A DNA stretch of 64,000 bases from GCA-2733415 sp964276095 (lineage in GTDB: Bacteria > Bacteroidota > Bacteroidia > Flavobacteriales > Flavobacteriaceae): assembly GCA_964276095.1 (NCBI GenBank), contig CAXYDR010000001.1, forward strand, positions 1,240,001-1,304,000, written 5' to 3'. Positions 52,341-61,390 of the stretch are shown here, piece by piece. Position 1 is the first letter of the stretch, and the number at the start of each line of letters is the position of its first letter. The position numbers and the translations under genes are program-made. The notes beneath the pieces were generated by a model. That model searched no databases. It worked only from the letters and a program-made list of their open reading frames with translations, and was not told where the DNA came from.

Positions 52341-53778
52341 AAACACATCATGGACTATCTGTTTGGAATGTAACGGACGTGGTAAAAAAAGTAGGAAGCT
52401 TCGCAAAAAAACACGTCTCTCCTACCAGAGAGCGGTAGATCAATTTGAAAAAACAAATGGTGAAGGGATTGTTCCAGTTCGACCTAAGAGACATCTGTCT
52501 ACATGCTTGAACTGTTCTGGGTCTGGTTTAATTTCTTCTGAGAATCATCCAATAGCAGATAAAGAAAATTACCCGCATGTTGCTATTATTGGAGGTGGTA
52601 TTGGAGGTGTGGCACTGGCTGTAGCTTGTTTACACCGCGGAATCCCTTTTACTCTTTATGAGCGTGATAGTAGTTTCGATGCTCGATCTCAGGGTTACGG
52701 ACTCACTCTGCAACAAGCTAGTAAAGCTATTGAGGGATTCGGTATTTTTTCGTTAGAAAAAGGAGTGATTTCAACAAGGCATATTGTGCATACTACTAAT
52801 GGAAAAGTAATTGGGGAATGGGGTATGAGAAAATGGATACAGTCCGATGAAAAAAAGTCTTCTAAACGTACAAATATACATATCTCACGTCAATCTTTGC
52901 GTTTAGCTTTGCTGGAGCAACTAGGCGGACATGATGCAGTACAATGGAATCACCAATTAGTAGATTTTAAAGAGTGTAAAGGCAATAGTGTAGGACTGAA
53001 CTTTCTAGTAAATGGAGAAATGAAGAGCGCCAAGGCAGATCTTGTAGTTGGTGCCGATGGCATTCGTAGTACGGTACGCAGGTTACTGATTGGTGAAGAA
53101 ATTACCCCTTTATGTTACCTAGGCTGTATTGTTATATTGGGTATTTGTCCGTTAAAGGCACTTGAAAATATCGATCGTTCTTTACTAGACTCGGCCACCG
53201 TATTTCAAACCGCAAATGGTAATGAGCGAATTTACATGATGCCTTATGATTCAGACTCCGTAATGTGGCAACTAAGTTTCCCTATGTCAGAAAAAGAGGC
53301 TAAATTACTGAGTTCTAAAGGTCCAAAAGCACTTAAGGAAGAAGCGTGTCGGAGAACTCAGTGGCATGATCCAATTCCACAAATATTAGCGGCTACCTTG
53401 GAAACTCAAGTTTCTGGATATCCTGTATATGATCGAGAATTACTCCAATCAGAATTGTTGGAAAAAATAGGTCAAGTAACGCTTATCGGAGATGCAGCAC
53501 ATCCTATGAGTCCTTTTAAAGGTCAGGGAGCGAATCAAGCGCTCTTGGACGCATTGTCTCTAGCTCGAGGAATCTCAAGAGGATGTAGACCTTTATCTCA
53601 ATGGAGAGAAACTGGAGTAAGGGAAAGTGTATTAACTGAGTTTGAATCAGAAATGTTAGTGCGCAGCGCTTCAAAAGTGAAAGATTCGGCAGCAGCTGCA
53701 CGATTTTTACATTCCGAAATTGTGCTCCATGAGGGTGATGAGCCGAGAGGACGTTGCTTAAAAAGAAAAGATGCATAA
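52330..53778 (+). CDS. FAD-dependent monooxygenase with N-terminal zinc ribbon
   Basis: 482 residues from GTG 52330. Residues 11-62 hold two Cys pairs (C11-x2-C14 and C59-x2-C62, each with CNGRG/CSGSG) like a DnaJ-type zinc ribbon. The FAD domain follows: GGGIGG at 88-93, VVGADGIRSTVRR, and GDAAHPMSPFKGQGANQAL, as in class A flavin hydroxylases (PHBH type, including tetracycline-inactivating enzymes). It probably hydroxylates a small aromatic or polycyclic compound. The zinc ribbon fusion is unusual to me. The stop overlaps the decayed attC at 53777. Confidence 0.85.
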   Translation: MGSKNTSWTICLECNGRGKKSRKLRKKTRLSYQRAVDQFEKTNGEGIVPVRPKRHLSTCLNCSGSGLISSENHPIADKENYPHVAIIGGGIGGVALAVACLHRGIPFTLYERDSSFDARSQGYGLTLQQASKAIEGFGIFSLEKGVISTRHIVHTTNGKVIGEWGMRKWIQSDEKKSSKRTNIHISRQSLRLALLEQLGGHDAVQWNHQLVDFKECKGNSVGLNFLVNGEMKSAKADLVVGADGIRSTVRRLLIGEEITPLCYLGCIVILGICPLKALENIDRSLLDSATVFQTANGNERIYMMPYDSDSVMWQLSFPMSEKEAKLLSSKGPKALKEEACRRTQWHDPIPQILAATLETQVSGYPVYDRELLQSELLEKIGQVTLIGDAAHPMSPFKGQGANQALLDALSLARGISRGCRPLSQWRETGVRESVLTEFESEMLVRSASKVKDSAAAARFLHSEIVLHEGDEPRGRCLKRKDA

Positions 53779-53968
53779 CAATGGTAATCATTAATATGAC
53801 TTTTGGTATTAAAGCTAAAACATATCTATTTTCACATTATCACTAAATATTTTAATTTAGAGGTGTTCGTAATTTGAAAATTGGCTTTATAAAACGATAA
53901 AAACTTATGGTTTGTGTAGATACAAAAAAATCCGGGTGTTATATTCCTTAATATTCATAGCCAACATT
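53777..53968 (+). repeat. Degenerate L-type attC
   Basis: About 190 bp. Recognisable: AAC at 53777, TTTTGGTATTAAAGC, CACTAAATATTTTAATTTAGAG (read as a diverged hairpin in two parts), AAACTTATGG, TCATAGCCAACATT. The core and several arms are eroded, and GTT is now ATT. Confidence 0.75.
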
Positions 53969-54486
53969 GAAGTTGATTAAACGAAAACTTATCTTACTCA
54001 TAAACAAGACTCATTTTATTATTTCTCATTGCAATAAGTCATATACCTTGGATACAAAATTGTGATTTTAAAACACATAAATTATTTAATCAATTAATAC
54101 AGAGAATCAACCCTCATTAAAAAGTCCATATCCGACAATTTAAATGACATTTCTGAACGATTCATAGAACTTCCTTTAGCAACCGAACAAAACTTATTCA
54201 AGAAATAACCTGAAATTTTTATATTTAAAGATTCTTGCTACAGATTTCCTGTAGTTACAAAGGTGGAGATTGGTATAACTAAAAATGGGGTATCTTGTAC
54301 TTCAAATAACGACACTATTATTTCATACTCAAATAATTATGGTGAAGAAGAAATTGCTTTGACTGATTTAAAAACAAAAAAAATGGCTTGAGGGATGGTA
54401 TACTGCTGATTGAAAAGGTATGTTTTCTAAAACTTGCCGCTTTAATGAGTAAATATGATAATGAAATTAAAAAATTGAAAGTGAGC
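53969..54486 (+). other. Decayed region without an intact gene
   Basis: About 520 bp. A fragment 54209-54391 reads PEIFIFKDSCYRFPVVTKVE and onward to a stop, without a start or a family. The rest has stops in all frames. Likely the remains of a cassette between two degenerate attC sites. Confidence 0.5.
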
Positions 54487-54563
54487 TTATAAAAAGGTAA
54501 ATGTATCTTTACACTTGAACTTTCAGCCGGAAATCTAGTCGGTCGATACTTTATACAAAAGTT
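54487..54563 (+). repeat. Degenerate S-type attC
   Basis: CTTATAAAAAGGTAAATGTA, TCTTTACAC, CAGCCGGAAATC and TCGATACTTTATACAAAAGTT survive from an S site; the main hairpin is lost. Confidence 0.55.
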
Positions 54564-54591
54564 AGTTTACAAGGAAATAAACTTATACAAG

Positions 54592-54636
54592 TGTGACAAA
54601 AATCACATAATTACATAATTCACAGCCTTATATTTG
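54592..54636 (+). promoter_or_regulatory. CRP/FNR-like site and promoter of the thioredoxin-OsmC-permease operon
   Basis: TGTGA-CAAAAA-TCACA (54592-54607) fits the CRP/FNR consensus exactly, and TATATTTG (54629-54636) fits the Bacteroidota TAnnTTTG box. The palindrome centre lies near -43 if transcription starts about 7 bp after the box, as for a class II activated promoter. Thiol-related genes follow. Confidence 0.6.
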
Positions 54637-54657
54637 TTATAAGAAATATGAATAATT

Positions 54658-54894
54658 ATGACTAAATCAATCAAAATATTAGGAACAGGATGTCAAAAAT
54701 GTCAATCAATGACAAGTGTTGTTCAAGATGTAATTTCAGAAAATAACATTGATGCAACTATTGAAAAAATTGAGGATATAATGGAAATTATGAAGTTTAA
54801 CGTAATGACAACACCAGCTTTGGTAATAGATGATGTTATTACAATAAAAGGTAGAGTTCCTTCAAAAGATGAAGTATTAGCTCTTTTAAAATAA
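54658..54894 (+). CDS. Small redox-active thioredoxin-family protein
   Basis: 78 residues. Resembles the TM0996/MTH895 glutaredoxin-like family: IKILGTGCQKCQSM with C12-x-x-C15, then IEDIMEIMKFNVMTTPALVIDD with the cis-Pro TP, and VITIKGRVPSKDEV. Cytosolic dithiol protein. First gene of a three-gene operon with an OsmC-like protein and a permease, a grouping seen next to metal or arsenic transport genes; it may shuttle electrons or a thiol-bound metal(loid) to the permease. Confidence 0.9.
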   Translation: MTKSIKILGTGCQKCQSMTSVVQDVISENNIDATIEKIEDIMEIMKFNVMTTPALVIDDVITIKGRVPSKDEVLALLK

Positions 54895-54906
54895 TTCAAC
54901 ACAACT

Positions 54907-55314
54907 ATGAATTATCATATCAAAGCTTCATCCATTTCAAATCAAGATGCAGTTGTTAATATAAAGCAATCAAATATAGAATTTGGTAAGGCTCCAAAGA
55001 CTGCTGAAATCTTACCAAATCCTGCTGAATTATTCTTGGGCTCTTTTGCTTCCTGCATATTGAAAAATGTTGAACGTTTTTCAGGTATGATGAAATTTAC
55101 TTACACAAAAGCCACAATTGAAGTTAATGCGACACGTCTTGAAAATCCGCCAAGGATGGAAAATATCATTTACAATTTGACAATTTATAGTAACGATAAA
55201 AAATTGAATTCAGACTTACTTAAAAAGAATATTGAAAAGTTTGGTACAATCTACAATACTGTAAAATTGTCTTGTTCAATTTCTGGGAATATTAGCACGA
55301 TTGAAAATGTTTGA
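54907..55314 (+). CDS. OsmC-family protein
   Basis: 135 residues. OsmC/Ohr-like core: NPAELFLGSFASCILKNVERF with C50, then a middle helix, and LSCSISG with C123. The two conserved Cys are the peroxidatic and resolving pair of this family, which reduces organic hydroperoxides. 12 bp after the thioredoxin-like gene, which might serve as its reductant. Overlaps the permease start by 8 bp. Confidence 0.9.
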   Translation: MNYHIKASSISNQDAVVNIKQSNIEFGKAPKTAEILPNPAELFLGSFASCILKNVERFSGMMKFTYTKATIEVNATRLENPPRMENIIYNLTIYSNDKKLNSDLLKKNIEKFGTIYNTVKLSCSISGNISTIENV

Positions 55315-56284
55315 TTGGACACAAAATATAGCAGATTGGTTTGTCTATGATGCTCTGAATTTAAACAAAGGACAACATTTAGCAGAAGCTTTAAACTTCT
55401 TTATTTATGATACTACAAAGATTCTAATCTTACTTTTTGTCGTTATCTTTTTTATGGGAATCGTCAATAGTTACTTTCCCATAGACAAGGTTAAAAACTA
55501 TTTATCAAGAAATAAATTATTCGGACTAGAATACCTTATGGCAAGTCTTTTTGGTGTGGTAACACCTTTTTGTTCTTGCTCATCTGTTCCGTTATTTATT
55601 GGATTTGTTAGAGGCGGTATTCCTTTAGGCGTAACCTTTTCTTTTTTAATTACTTCTCCTTTAGTCAATGAAGTGGCTATTGGTTTGTTTGTTGGATTAT
55701 TCGGAATTAAAACAACTATTATTTATATTATTAGTGGTGTTTTATTAGGAACCATTTCAGGTGTTATTCTTCATAAATTAAAATTAGAACCTTATTTAAC
55801 TCCTTGGGTCAAAGAGGTTCTGGCCACAGCACAGAGAGATCAAGATATCTTTATTGCTGAAAAACAAACTTTAAATCAGCGTTTACCAATAATTTGGAAA
55901 GAGGTAATTAATATCCTTAAAGGAATAATTCCTTATGTAATAGTAGGTATTGCTATTGGTGGATTGATGCATGGTTATATTCCTGATGGTTTTTTTGAAA
56001 AATATATGGACAAGGACAATCTATTCGCAGTTCCAATAGCAACTATTTTAGCTATACCAATGTATTCTAACGCTTCAGGTGTACTTCCTGTGGTTCAAGT
56101 ATTGGCTGCAAAAGGAATTCCTTTAGGCACAGCAATAGCTTTTATGATGGGGGTTGTTGGCTTATCTTTACCTGAAGCAATGCTTCTAAAGAAAGTAATG
56201 ACTTTAAAACTAATTGCTATCTTTTTTGGAATCGTTACGCTCTGCATCATAATTTCTGGTTACATATTTAATATAATTTTATAA
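55307..56284 (+). CDS. Permease of the UPF0718/DUF318 family
   Basis: 325 residues from ATG 55307; TTG 55301 is less likely. About eight transmembrane helices, with duplicated signature loops: GVVTPFCSCSSVPLFIGF and PLVNEVAIGLFVGL in the first half, AIPMYSNASGVLPVVQVL and GLSLPEAMLL in the second. Family members (YraQ/ArsP-like) export metalloids or organoarsenicals. The C-S-C in the first loop may bind the substrate. Translationally coupled to osmC. Confidence 0.9.
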   Translation: MFDWTQNIADWFVYDALNLNKGQHLAEALNFFIYDTTKILILLFVVIFFMGIVNSYFPIDKVKNYLSRNKLFGLEYLMASLFGVVTPFCSCSSVPLFIGFVRGGIPLGVTFSFLITSPLVNEVAIGLFVGLFGIKTTIIYIISGVLLGTISGVILHKLKLEPYLTPWVKEVLATAQRDQDIFIAEKQTLNQRLPIIWKEVINILKGIIPYVIVGIAIGGLMHGYIPDGFFEKYMDKDNLFAVPIATILAIPMYSNASGVLPVVQVLAAKGIPLGTAIAFMMGVVGLSLPEAMLLKKVMTLKLIAIFFGIVTLCIIISGYIFNIIL

Positions 56285-56344
56285 TTGAGTAAGACAGGTC
56301 TAATCAACTACAATCCTCTAGTTTGTTATAAAGGAGAATTAAAT

Positions 56345-57192
56345 ATGCAAATAAAAACCTTTCCCTATTATTTGCCTTCATGGAGGACCTGGCGGTTCAA
56401 TTTATAAAAGCAATATAACTTCATTGTCGCAACTCTCAGATGATGGTTATGATATATATTTATATGACCAAATTGGCGGAGGCCATTCCGGTAGATTAGA
56501 TAATATAAATGATTATACAGCTGATCGACACAAATCAGATCTTGAAGAAATTATCAAGAATATTGGAGCAACTAAAATTATATTAATTGGACAATCATGG
56601 GGTGCAATACTTGCGAATTTGTTCATTATTGAAAATTCAGAGAAAGTTAATCGTATGATATTAACTGGACCAGGTCCCATTCTTCCTATACGAAAAGAAT
56701 TATCGAACATTTTCCCCCAGACAGTTTAAAATTAAAAGAGCCCAATTATTCTAATCGTCAAGGAAATGAAAAGGCATATAATTTACGAAGTATATTTATA
56801 CTTAAGTGGGCAAAAGTATTCGGTAATAAATTGGCTTCAGATAAAGAAGCTGATGAGTTTGCCAATTATCTAAATTCTGAACTTAACAAATCAACTTTGG
56901 CTGATACTTCAAAAATACGAAAAACTGAAAGTGGAGCAAGTTTTTACGCACAAATAATGACAGTAAAAAGCTTTAAAGAGATTAAAAATCATCGCTTTAA
57001 CATAAAAAAACTAACATTCCTACACTAATTATGAAGGGGCAATGTGATAACCAGAAATGGGGTTATACTCAAGAATATTTAAAATTATATCCAAATAGTG
57101 AACTGGTTGTAATACCCAATGCAGGTCATGCAATTTATATTGAACAGCCAATTCAATATATAAAAACAATAAAGAAGTTTTTAAAACAATAA
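56345..57192 (+). pseudogene. Broken alpha/beta hydrolase (prolyl-aminopeptidase-like)
   Basis: Pieces in shifting frames line up in order: GGPGGS (about 56383), YDQIGGGHSGRLD (56460-56500), LIGQSWGAILANLF with the nucleophile Ser, TGPGPILPI, a middle part in another frame (56831-57028), and AGHAIYIEQPIQYI...FLKQ-stop (57123-57192) holding the final His. Premature stops and at least three frame changes make it inactive. It lies between an intact operon and a degenerate attC. Confidence 0.85.
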
Positions 57193-57196
57193 CCGG

Positions 57197-57312
57197 CCAT
57201 ATAAAACACCATCTAAAATACATGCTTGCTTATCTCCTATTTCAAAAGTAAGTGTATATTTACTGGTGAGTTTGCTGTCGAAAATCCAGTCAAGACATTT
57301 TATATAAACGTT
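57197..57312 (+). repeat. Degenerate S-type attC
   Basis: CATATAAAACACC, AAAGTAAGTGTATATTTACT and CATTTTATATAAACGTTTGG survive; the AAC boundary and the main hairpin (GAGTTTGCTGTCGAAAATCC) are eroded. Confidence 0.75.
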
Positions 57313-57398
57313 TGGCAAAAACGTAACAAAACGTCATGTAAAGCTCTTAAAAAAAATCTAATTAATGTATATTACCGACCTATATAAAGGTGGAAGTT

Positions 57399-59243
57399 AT
57401 GGAAGACAATAAAATGATAAATTATATTAAAGATGTATTAGAAAATAAGCCAACTGGCTGGTTGAATCTAACAACCCATCGACTAGATATTTATGATGAA
57501 AAATTGGCTAAAACTCAATTCTTAAAACAGTTTGAGACCTTATTTAATGCCAATAATTCGGAATCATCAGCACTAAGTGAATTACCCACTGCTTTCGACT
57601 ATATTCGATTAGGTCATCCGTTATCCTGCCTACTAGAATGGTTAATTGCTAAATTAAATAATATAGAGCCAAATAATGTAATTAGTTTTTCGTCAAAGAC
57701 AGTTCCTGTTTTGGCTATTCTTAGAAAAAATTTATTAGATAATAAAAACACCCAAATCCTTTATACTGGCGAATTACCAGATTCTTTTGATGCTGAAATT
57801 CTAAAGAAAATTTATGGTTATAAATTTGATTTGAAACAAATTAAGAAAGTAGAAAAAATTTCTGCGTTTAACGGGAGTACCGTATTCCTTTCGCAACAGG
57901 GTGATATTTGTAATTTCAATTTGAATCCAAATATTGACTTTTTTATCAATGTTCATGCACACCTTGGGAGTATTCTATTAGTAAATGGTGAACAAAATGA
58001 AAATTATATTTCGGAAATTCAGCACGTACGTAGAAGAGAAACCATTGCAATGACACCAGCCAATTCTCTTACTGCCTTAAATTCATTAGGAGAGCAATCT
58101 TCTTTTGATCATAAGAAAAGTAATGTTGAGGCAGATAAAACATCGGTATTAAATTCAATTAATGAAATCACCGGTACAAACACAAAAGCACTAGTTGCTT
58201 CAAGCGGACTATCTATTCAATATGCGATTTTAATGGGACTTGTTCACGATGCGCTAGAAAAGCATAAAGGAAAGGATATTAAAATTGTAGTACCTCCAAA
58301 TTGTTATGGTGGAACAAATGACCAAGCAAGACGAGTTGCTGCTTGTATTGATAATGTTGAGGTGATGGATTTACCTGTTGATGGTGATAACGATATGGTT
58401 CAAAGTATTGATATCGTTTTAGCTAAAATTGCTGCAGAAAATGCTATCCCATATATTATCGCTGAAATTCCAACAAACCCTAGAGTTGAAGTTCCAGATT
58501 TGATACAATTAAGAAATGTTTTAAGTAAAGAACGTAAAACAAATGGTGGTGAAACTGCTATCGATCCGGTTTTTATTTTAGATCAAACATTTTGTCCTAA
58601 TGTACACTTTTTAGGTGATGATGAAATACTCTCAACGGTTAGAACCATTTCATTTGCTAGTGGATCGAAATTTCCTAGTGGTGGGCAATGTACTGCTGGT
58701 TACTGTGTAGGAAATACAAAAACGGAAGCTTTGATGGAAAAAATAGAATTACATCTAAGACTTTGTGATAATGAAGCTACGAATCTTCAATATGAAATAT
58801 TAGCAAAACAGTTGCCATCAATGAATCAGCGAATTCATGATGCGTATAAAAATACACGTGAATTTGTAAACTTTATTAACGCTACTTTACCAGCAGCGAA
58901 AATCAATTTTGTTTCAGAAGAATTGGCAGAAAAAGGGTTTACACCATCTGTGTTTTCATTAGATCTTCCTACTAAAGGGAATACTGATGAAGAAAGAGAA
59001 GCCTATAAAAGAGCGTTGAATTTGAAGTTAATCAATTTAATGATTACGGAAATTCCACACGAAAGTAAATACTGTGTGAGCTATGGACAATTAAAGGGCT
59101 GTTATTGGACTATCCCAGCAACATCTACTCAAGGAACTACTAAAGAAGGTGACAAAGATTATATTGCCCGTGTAGCACTTTCTCCTAACATTGATCTTGA
59201 ACTTCATAAAAAAGTATTTTTAGACTTTGTTAAAAATATTTAA
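57399..59243 (+). CDS. PLP-dependent Cys/Met-metabolism-type enzyme
   Basis: 614 residues from ATG 57399, with AAAGGTGG upstream acting as a rare Shine-Dalgarno-like site. The C-terminal 400 residues form a fold-type I domain: SSGLSIQYAILMGL, ETAIDPVFILDQTF, and SFASGSKFPSGGQCTAGY with the PLP lysine K424. The N-terminal 190 residues are an extra domain. Relatives in Bacteroidota are annotated as cystathionine-type PLP enzymes of unclear substrate. The long N-terminal domain argues against a plain cystathionine synthase. Confidence 0.83.
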   Translation: MEDNKMINYIKDVLENKPTGWLNLTTHRLDIYDEKLAKTQFLKQFETLFNANNSESSALSELPTAFDYIRLGHPLSCLLEWLIAKLNNIEPNNVISFSSKTVPVLAILRKNLLDNKNTQILYTGELPDSFDAEILKKIYGYKFDLKQIKKVEKISAFNGSTVFLSQQGDICNFNLNPNIDFFINVHAHLGSILLVNGEQNENYISEIQHVRRRETIAMTPANSLTALNSLGEQSSFDHKKSNVEADKTSVLNSINEITGTNTKALVASSGLSIQYAILMGLVHDALEKHKGKDIKIVVPPNCYGGTNDQARRVAACIDNVEVMDLPVDGDNDMVQSIDIVLAKIAAENAIPYIIAEIPTNPRVEVPDLIQLRNVLSKERKTNGGETAIDPVFILDQTFCPNVHFLGDDEILSTVRTISFASGSKFPSGGQCTAGYCVGNTKTEALMEKIELHLRLCDNEATNLQYEILAKQLPSMNQRIHDAYKNTREFVNFINATLPAAKINFVSEELAEKGFTPSVFSLDLPTKGNTDEEREAYKRALNLKLINLMITEIPHESKYCVSYGQLKGCYWTIPATSTQGTTKEGDKDYIARVALSPNIDLELHKKVFLDFVKNI

Positions 59244-59362
59244 CTAAGTCGGAAGCACTTAATAAACCATATGCAAACACTTTATGTTTCATACTGTATA
59301 TACTAAAAAGAGGTAAAAAGATTTGTAATTATTAATAATAATATTGATAGATCCATAAAAAT

Positions 59363-60202
59363 ATGAAACGATTACAGAGAAAAATTTATTATAAGCTTTC
59401 ACCTAATTTACGACTCCTTGTACGTAAAGCTTTCTTTTTTCCTATCGATATTTGGAAAACAATAACAGGTCAGCGTCATAAGTATGAACCTTCGAAAGGT
59501 GATATTTACATCGGCTCAGGTGATTTTATAGCTCAAGGAATTCATCAACTAGAATTGCTAAAAGAATACGTTCATTTAAAACCTGTAGACACTGTACTTG
59601 ATGTAGGAAGTGGCATTGGTAGAACAGCTGTTGCATTAACAGAATACCTAACAACTGAAGGAAGATATGAAGGATTTGATGTGGTAGAAAAAGGTGTGAA
59701 ATGGTGTAATAAAAAAATTAAAAAAACCTTTCCTAACTTCAATTTCATTTATATTCCCTTAAACAATGACCTTTATAATAACAGTAAAGGAGATGCACAG
59801 AATTTTAAATTTCCATACCCTGATAATTCATTCGATAAAGTTTTTCTCTTTTCAGTGTTTACACATATGCCTGTGATAGAAATAGCACACTATCTTAGTG
59901 AAATAAAGCGAGTTTTAAAACCTGGAGGCCTCTGTTTTTCAACCTTTTTCACCTATACTACTCAAAGTGAAAAGGTGATTTCTAATAATAAAAAATTCTC
60001 TTTTCCAATAAACAAAGGTGATTATAGGCTAATGAGTAACGAAGTAAAGTCTGCCAATATTGCGTTGAAAGAAGATTTTCTGGATGAAATTATAGTGCAA
60101 GCTAAATTAGAGAAGTTAAAAACGATAGAAGGATCTTGGAAAGAAAGTGTATTAAATAACCATAGTAACGATTTTCAAGATATATATATTCTTAAAGCCT
60201 AA
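59363..60202 (+). CDS. Class I SAM-dependent methyltransferase
   Basis: 279 residues. Motif I is VLDVGSGIGRTAVAL (about 78-92). YEGFDVVEKGVKW binds the SAM ribose, followed by FPYPDNSFDKVFLFSVFTHM (motif IV and post) and LKPGGLCFSTFF. An N-terminal 45-residue basic helix (RLQRKIYYKLSPNLRLLVRK) may touch a membrane or lipid-linked substrate. The substrate is unknown. Flanked on the right by an S-type attC, so it may be the oldest readable cassette gene. Confidence 0.88.
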   Translation: MKRLQRKIYYKLSPNLRLLVRKAFFFPIDIWKTITGQRHKYEPSKGDIYIGSGDFIAQGIHQLELLKEYVHLKPVDTVLDVGSGIGRTAVALTEYLTTEGRYEGFDVVEKGVKWCNKKIKKTFPNFNFIYIPLNNDLYNNSKGDAQNFKFPYPDNSFDKVFLFSVFTHMPVIEIAHYLSEIKRVLKPGGLCFSTFFTYTTQSEKVISNNKKFSFPINKGDYRLMSNEVKSANIALKEDFLDEIIVQAKLEKLKTIEGSWKESVLNNHSNDFQDIYILKA

Positions 60203-60221
60203 AAGAATGAAAGAAACACAC

Positions 60222-60332
60222 AACAACATATAAAATGCCTGTTTAAGCACGGGGTTAAACCCGAAAGTAAGTGTATATTTACTCGTCGATTTTCTGCTGA
60301 AAATTTTAGCAATCGACACTTTACATAACCGT
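60222..60332 (+). repeat. S-type attC, diverged, distal-most copy
   Basis: 111 bp: AACAACATATAAAATGCCTG, AAAGTAAGTGTATATTTACT, then the substituted stem CGATTTTC-TGCT-GAAAATTTTAGCAATCG, and ACACTTTACATAACCGTT. Shape preserved, ends GTT at 60330. Confidence 0.82.
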
Positions 60333-60393
60333 TACCATCAATTAAAAACACCTTTTAAAGAGTATCTTTAATTGATGTTTAAATTCTTAAAAT

Positions 60394-60897
60394 ATGGATG
60401 ATTCATTAAATATTTGTTTGCCTTGTGGGCTCTGTTGTGACGGAACCTTGATTGGTCATGTACAGCTCGATATTGAAGAGTTACCTGTATTAAAAGAATT
60501 AATGGATATAGAAGATGAAAATGGGAATGGTTTTTTTCTTCAACCTTGTAACAACTATTGTGAGGGCTGTAATATTTATTCTAAAAGGCCGAAACAATGT
60601 GCTAGTTTTAACTGTGGACTTTTAAAATCCATTGAACAAAAGGATTTGGATTTTGATTCAGCTCTTGAAACGATCAATGCAGTTAAACAAAAAAAAGAAA
60701 TAATAGAAAAAAAGATAGTACTACTAAAAATTGAACTGACATCTAAATCATTTTACTTTAAAATAGTAGAATTAAAAAAAATATTAAAGAAAAAAACACC
60801 TGAATCATCATTAACGCAAAGCCATATAGAGTTGCTTTCAGACATCGAGCAAATCGATAATTTGCTGACAACAAAATTTGACATCTCTTCATATTAA
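60394..60897 (+). CDS. YkgJ-like cysteine-cluster protein
   Basis: 167 residues. N-terminal NICLPCGLCC (C8, C11, C14, C15), then CNNYCEGCNIYSKRPKQC and FNCG: the Cys-rich cluster of YkgJ/Fe-S-zinc cluster proteins. The C-terminal half is a charged coiled coil (KKEIIEKKIVLLKIEL). Family function unknown, possibly metal binding. Confidence 0.82.
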   Translation: MDDSLNICLPCGLCCDGTLIGHVQLDIEELPVLKELMDIEDENGNGFFLQPCNNYCEGCNIYSKRPKQCASFNCGLLKSIEQKDLDFDSALETINAVKQKKEIIEKKIVLLKIELTSKSFYFKIVELKKILKKKTPESSLTQSHIELLSDIEQIDNLLTTKFDISSY

Positions 60898-60954
60898 AGT
60901 TCGAAAAGTATCCTACTATACCTTTCTTAATAAAAATTGGTAACAAGTAAAAAA

Positions 60955-61290
60955 CTACTTTAACTCATTTTCAACTACATTAACTCCCCAGTCTGCAATA
61001 GACTGTACTAGTGGAACTAATGTTATTCCAAAATTTGTTAAGGAATATTCTACTTTTAGAGGTGGTTTTGAAGTATAAACCTTTCTTTCTATTATTCCAT
61101 CATTTTCTAATGTTTTCAACTGTAAACTTAAGGTACGCTCAGTAACAGTTGGCATTTTCTTTCTTAATTCATTATATCGTAACGTTTTCCCTATCAAATG
61201 AAACAAGATTACTGTCTTCCATTTTCCACCAATGACACCCATTGTTAAACTTGCGCAGCAAGGGTATTCTTTTCCTCTAAATTTATACAT
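60955..61290 (-). CDS. HxlR-family transcriptional regulator
   Basis: 111 residues. Starts YKFRGKEYPCCASLTMGVIG with Cys near residues 11-12, then GKWKTVILFHLIGKTLRYNE, LRKKMPTVTERTLSLQLKTL (recognition helix), and IIERKVYTSKPPLKVEYSLT as the wing. HxlR proteins often sense electrophiles or redox state via the N-terminal Cys. Divergent from the nitroreductase, its likely target, with a palindromic operator between them. Confidence 0.92.
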   Translation of the reverse strand: MYKFRGKEYPCCASLTMGVIGGKWKTVILFHLIGKTLRYNELRKKMPTVTERTLSLQLKTLENDGIIERKVYTSKPPLKVEYSLTNFGITLVPLVQSIADWGVNVVENELK

Positions 61291-61342
61291 AATTAAATTA
61301 AAAAGTTAAACTATCCTTTTTGACCGTTATTGCAAATATATA

Positions 61343-61381
61343 ATACTATACTTATTTTTGCAACTATAATTAATATAGTAT
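61343..61381. promoter_or_regulatory. Inverted repeat between HxlR regulator and nitroreductase
   Basis: ATACTATA (61343-61350) and TATAGTAT (61374-61381), perfect arms 23 bp apart, in the divergent promoter region. Fits an operator for the adjacent HxlR protein. Confidence 0.65.
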
Positions 61382-61390
61382 AAATTAAGT

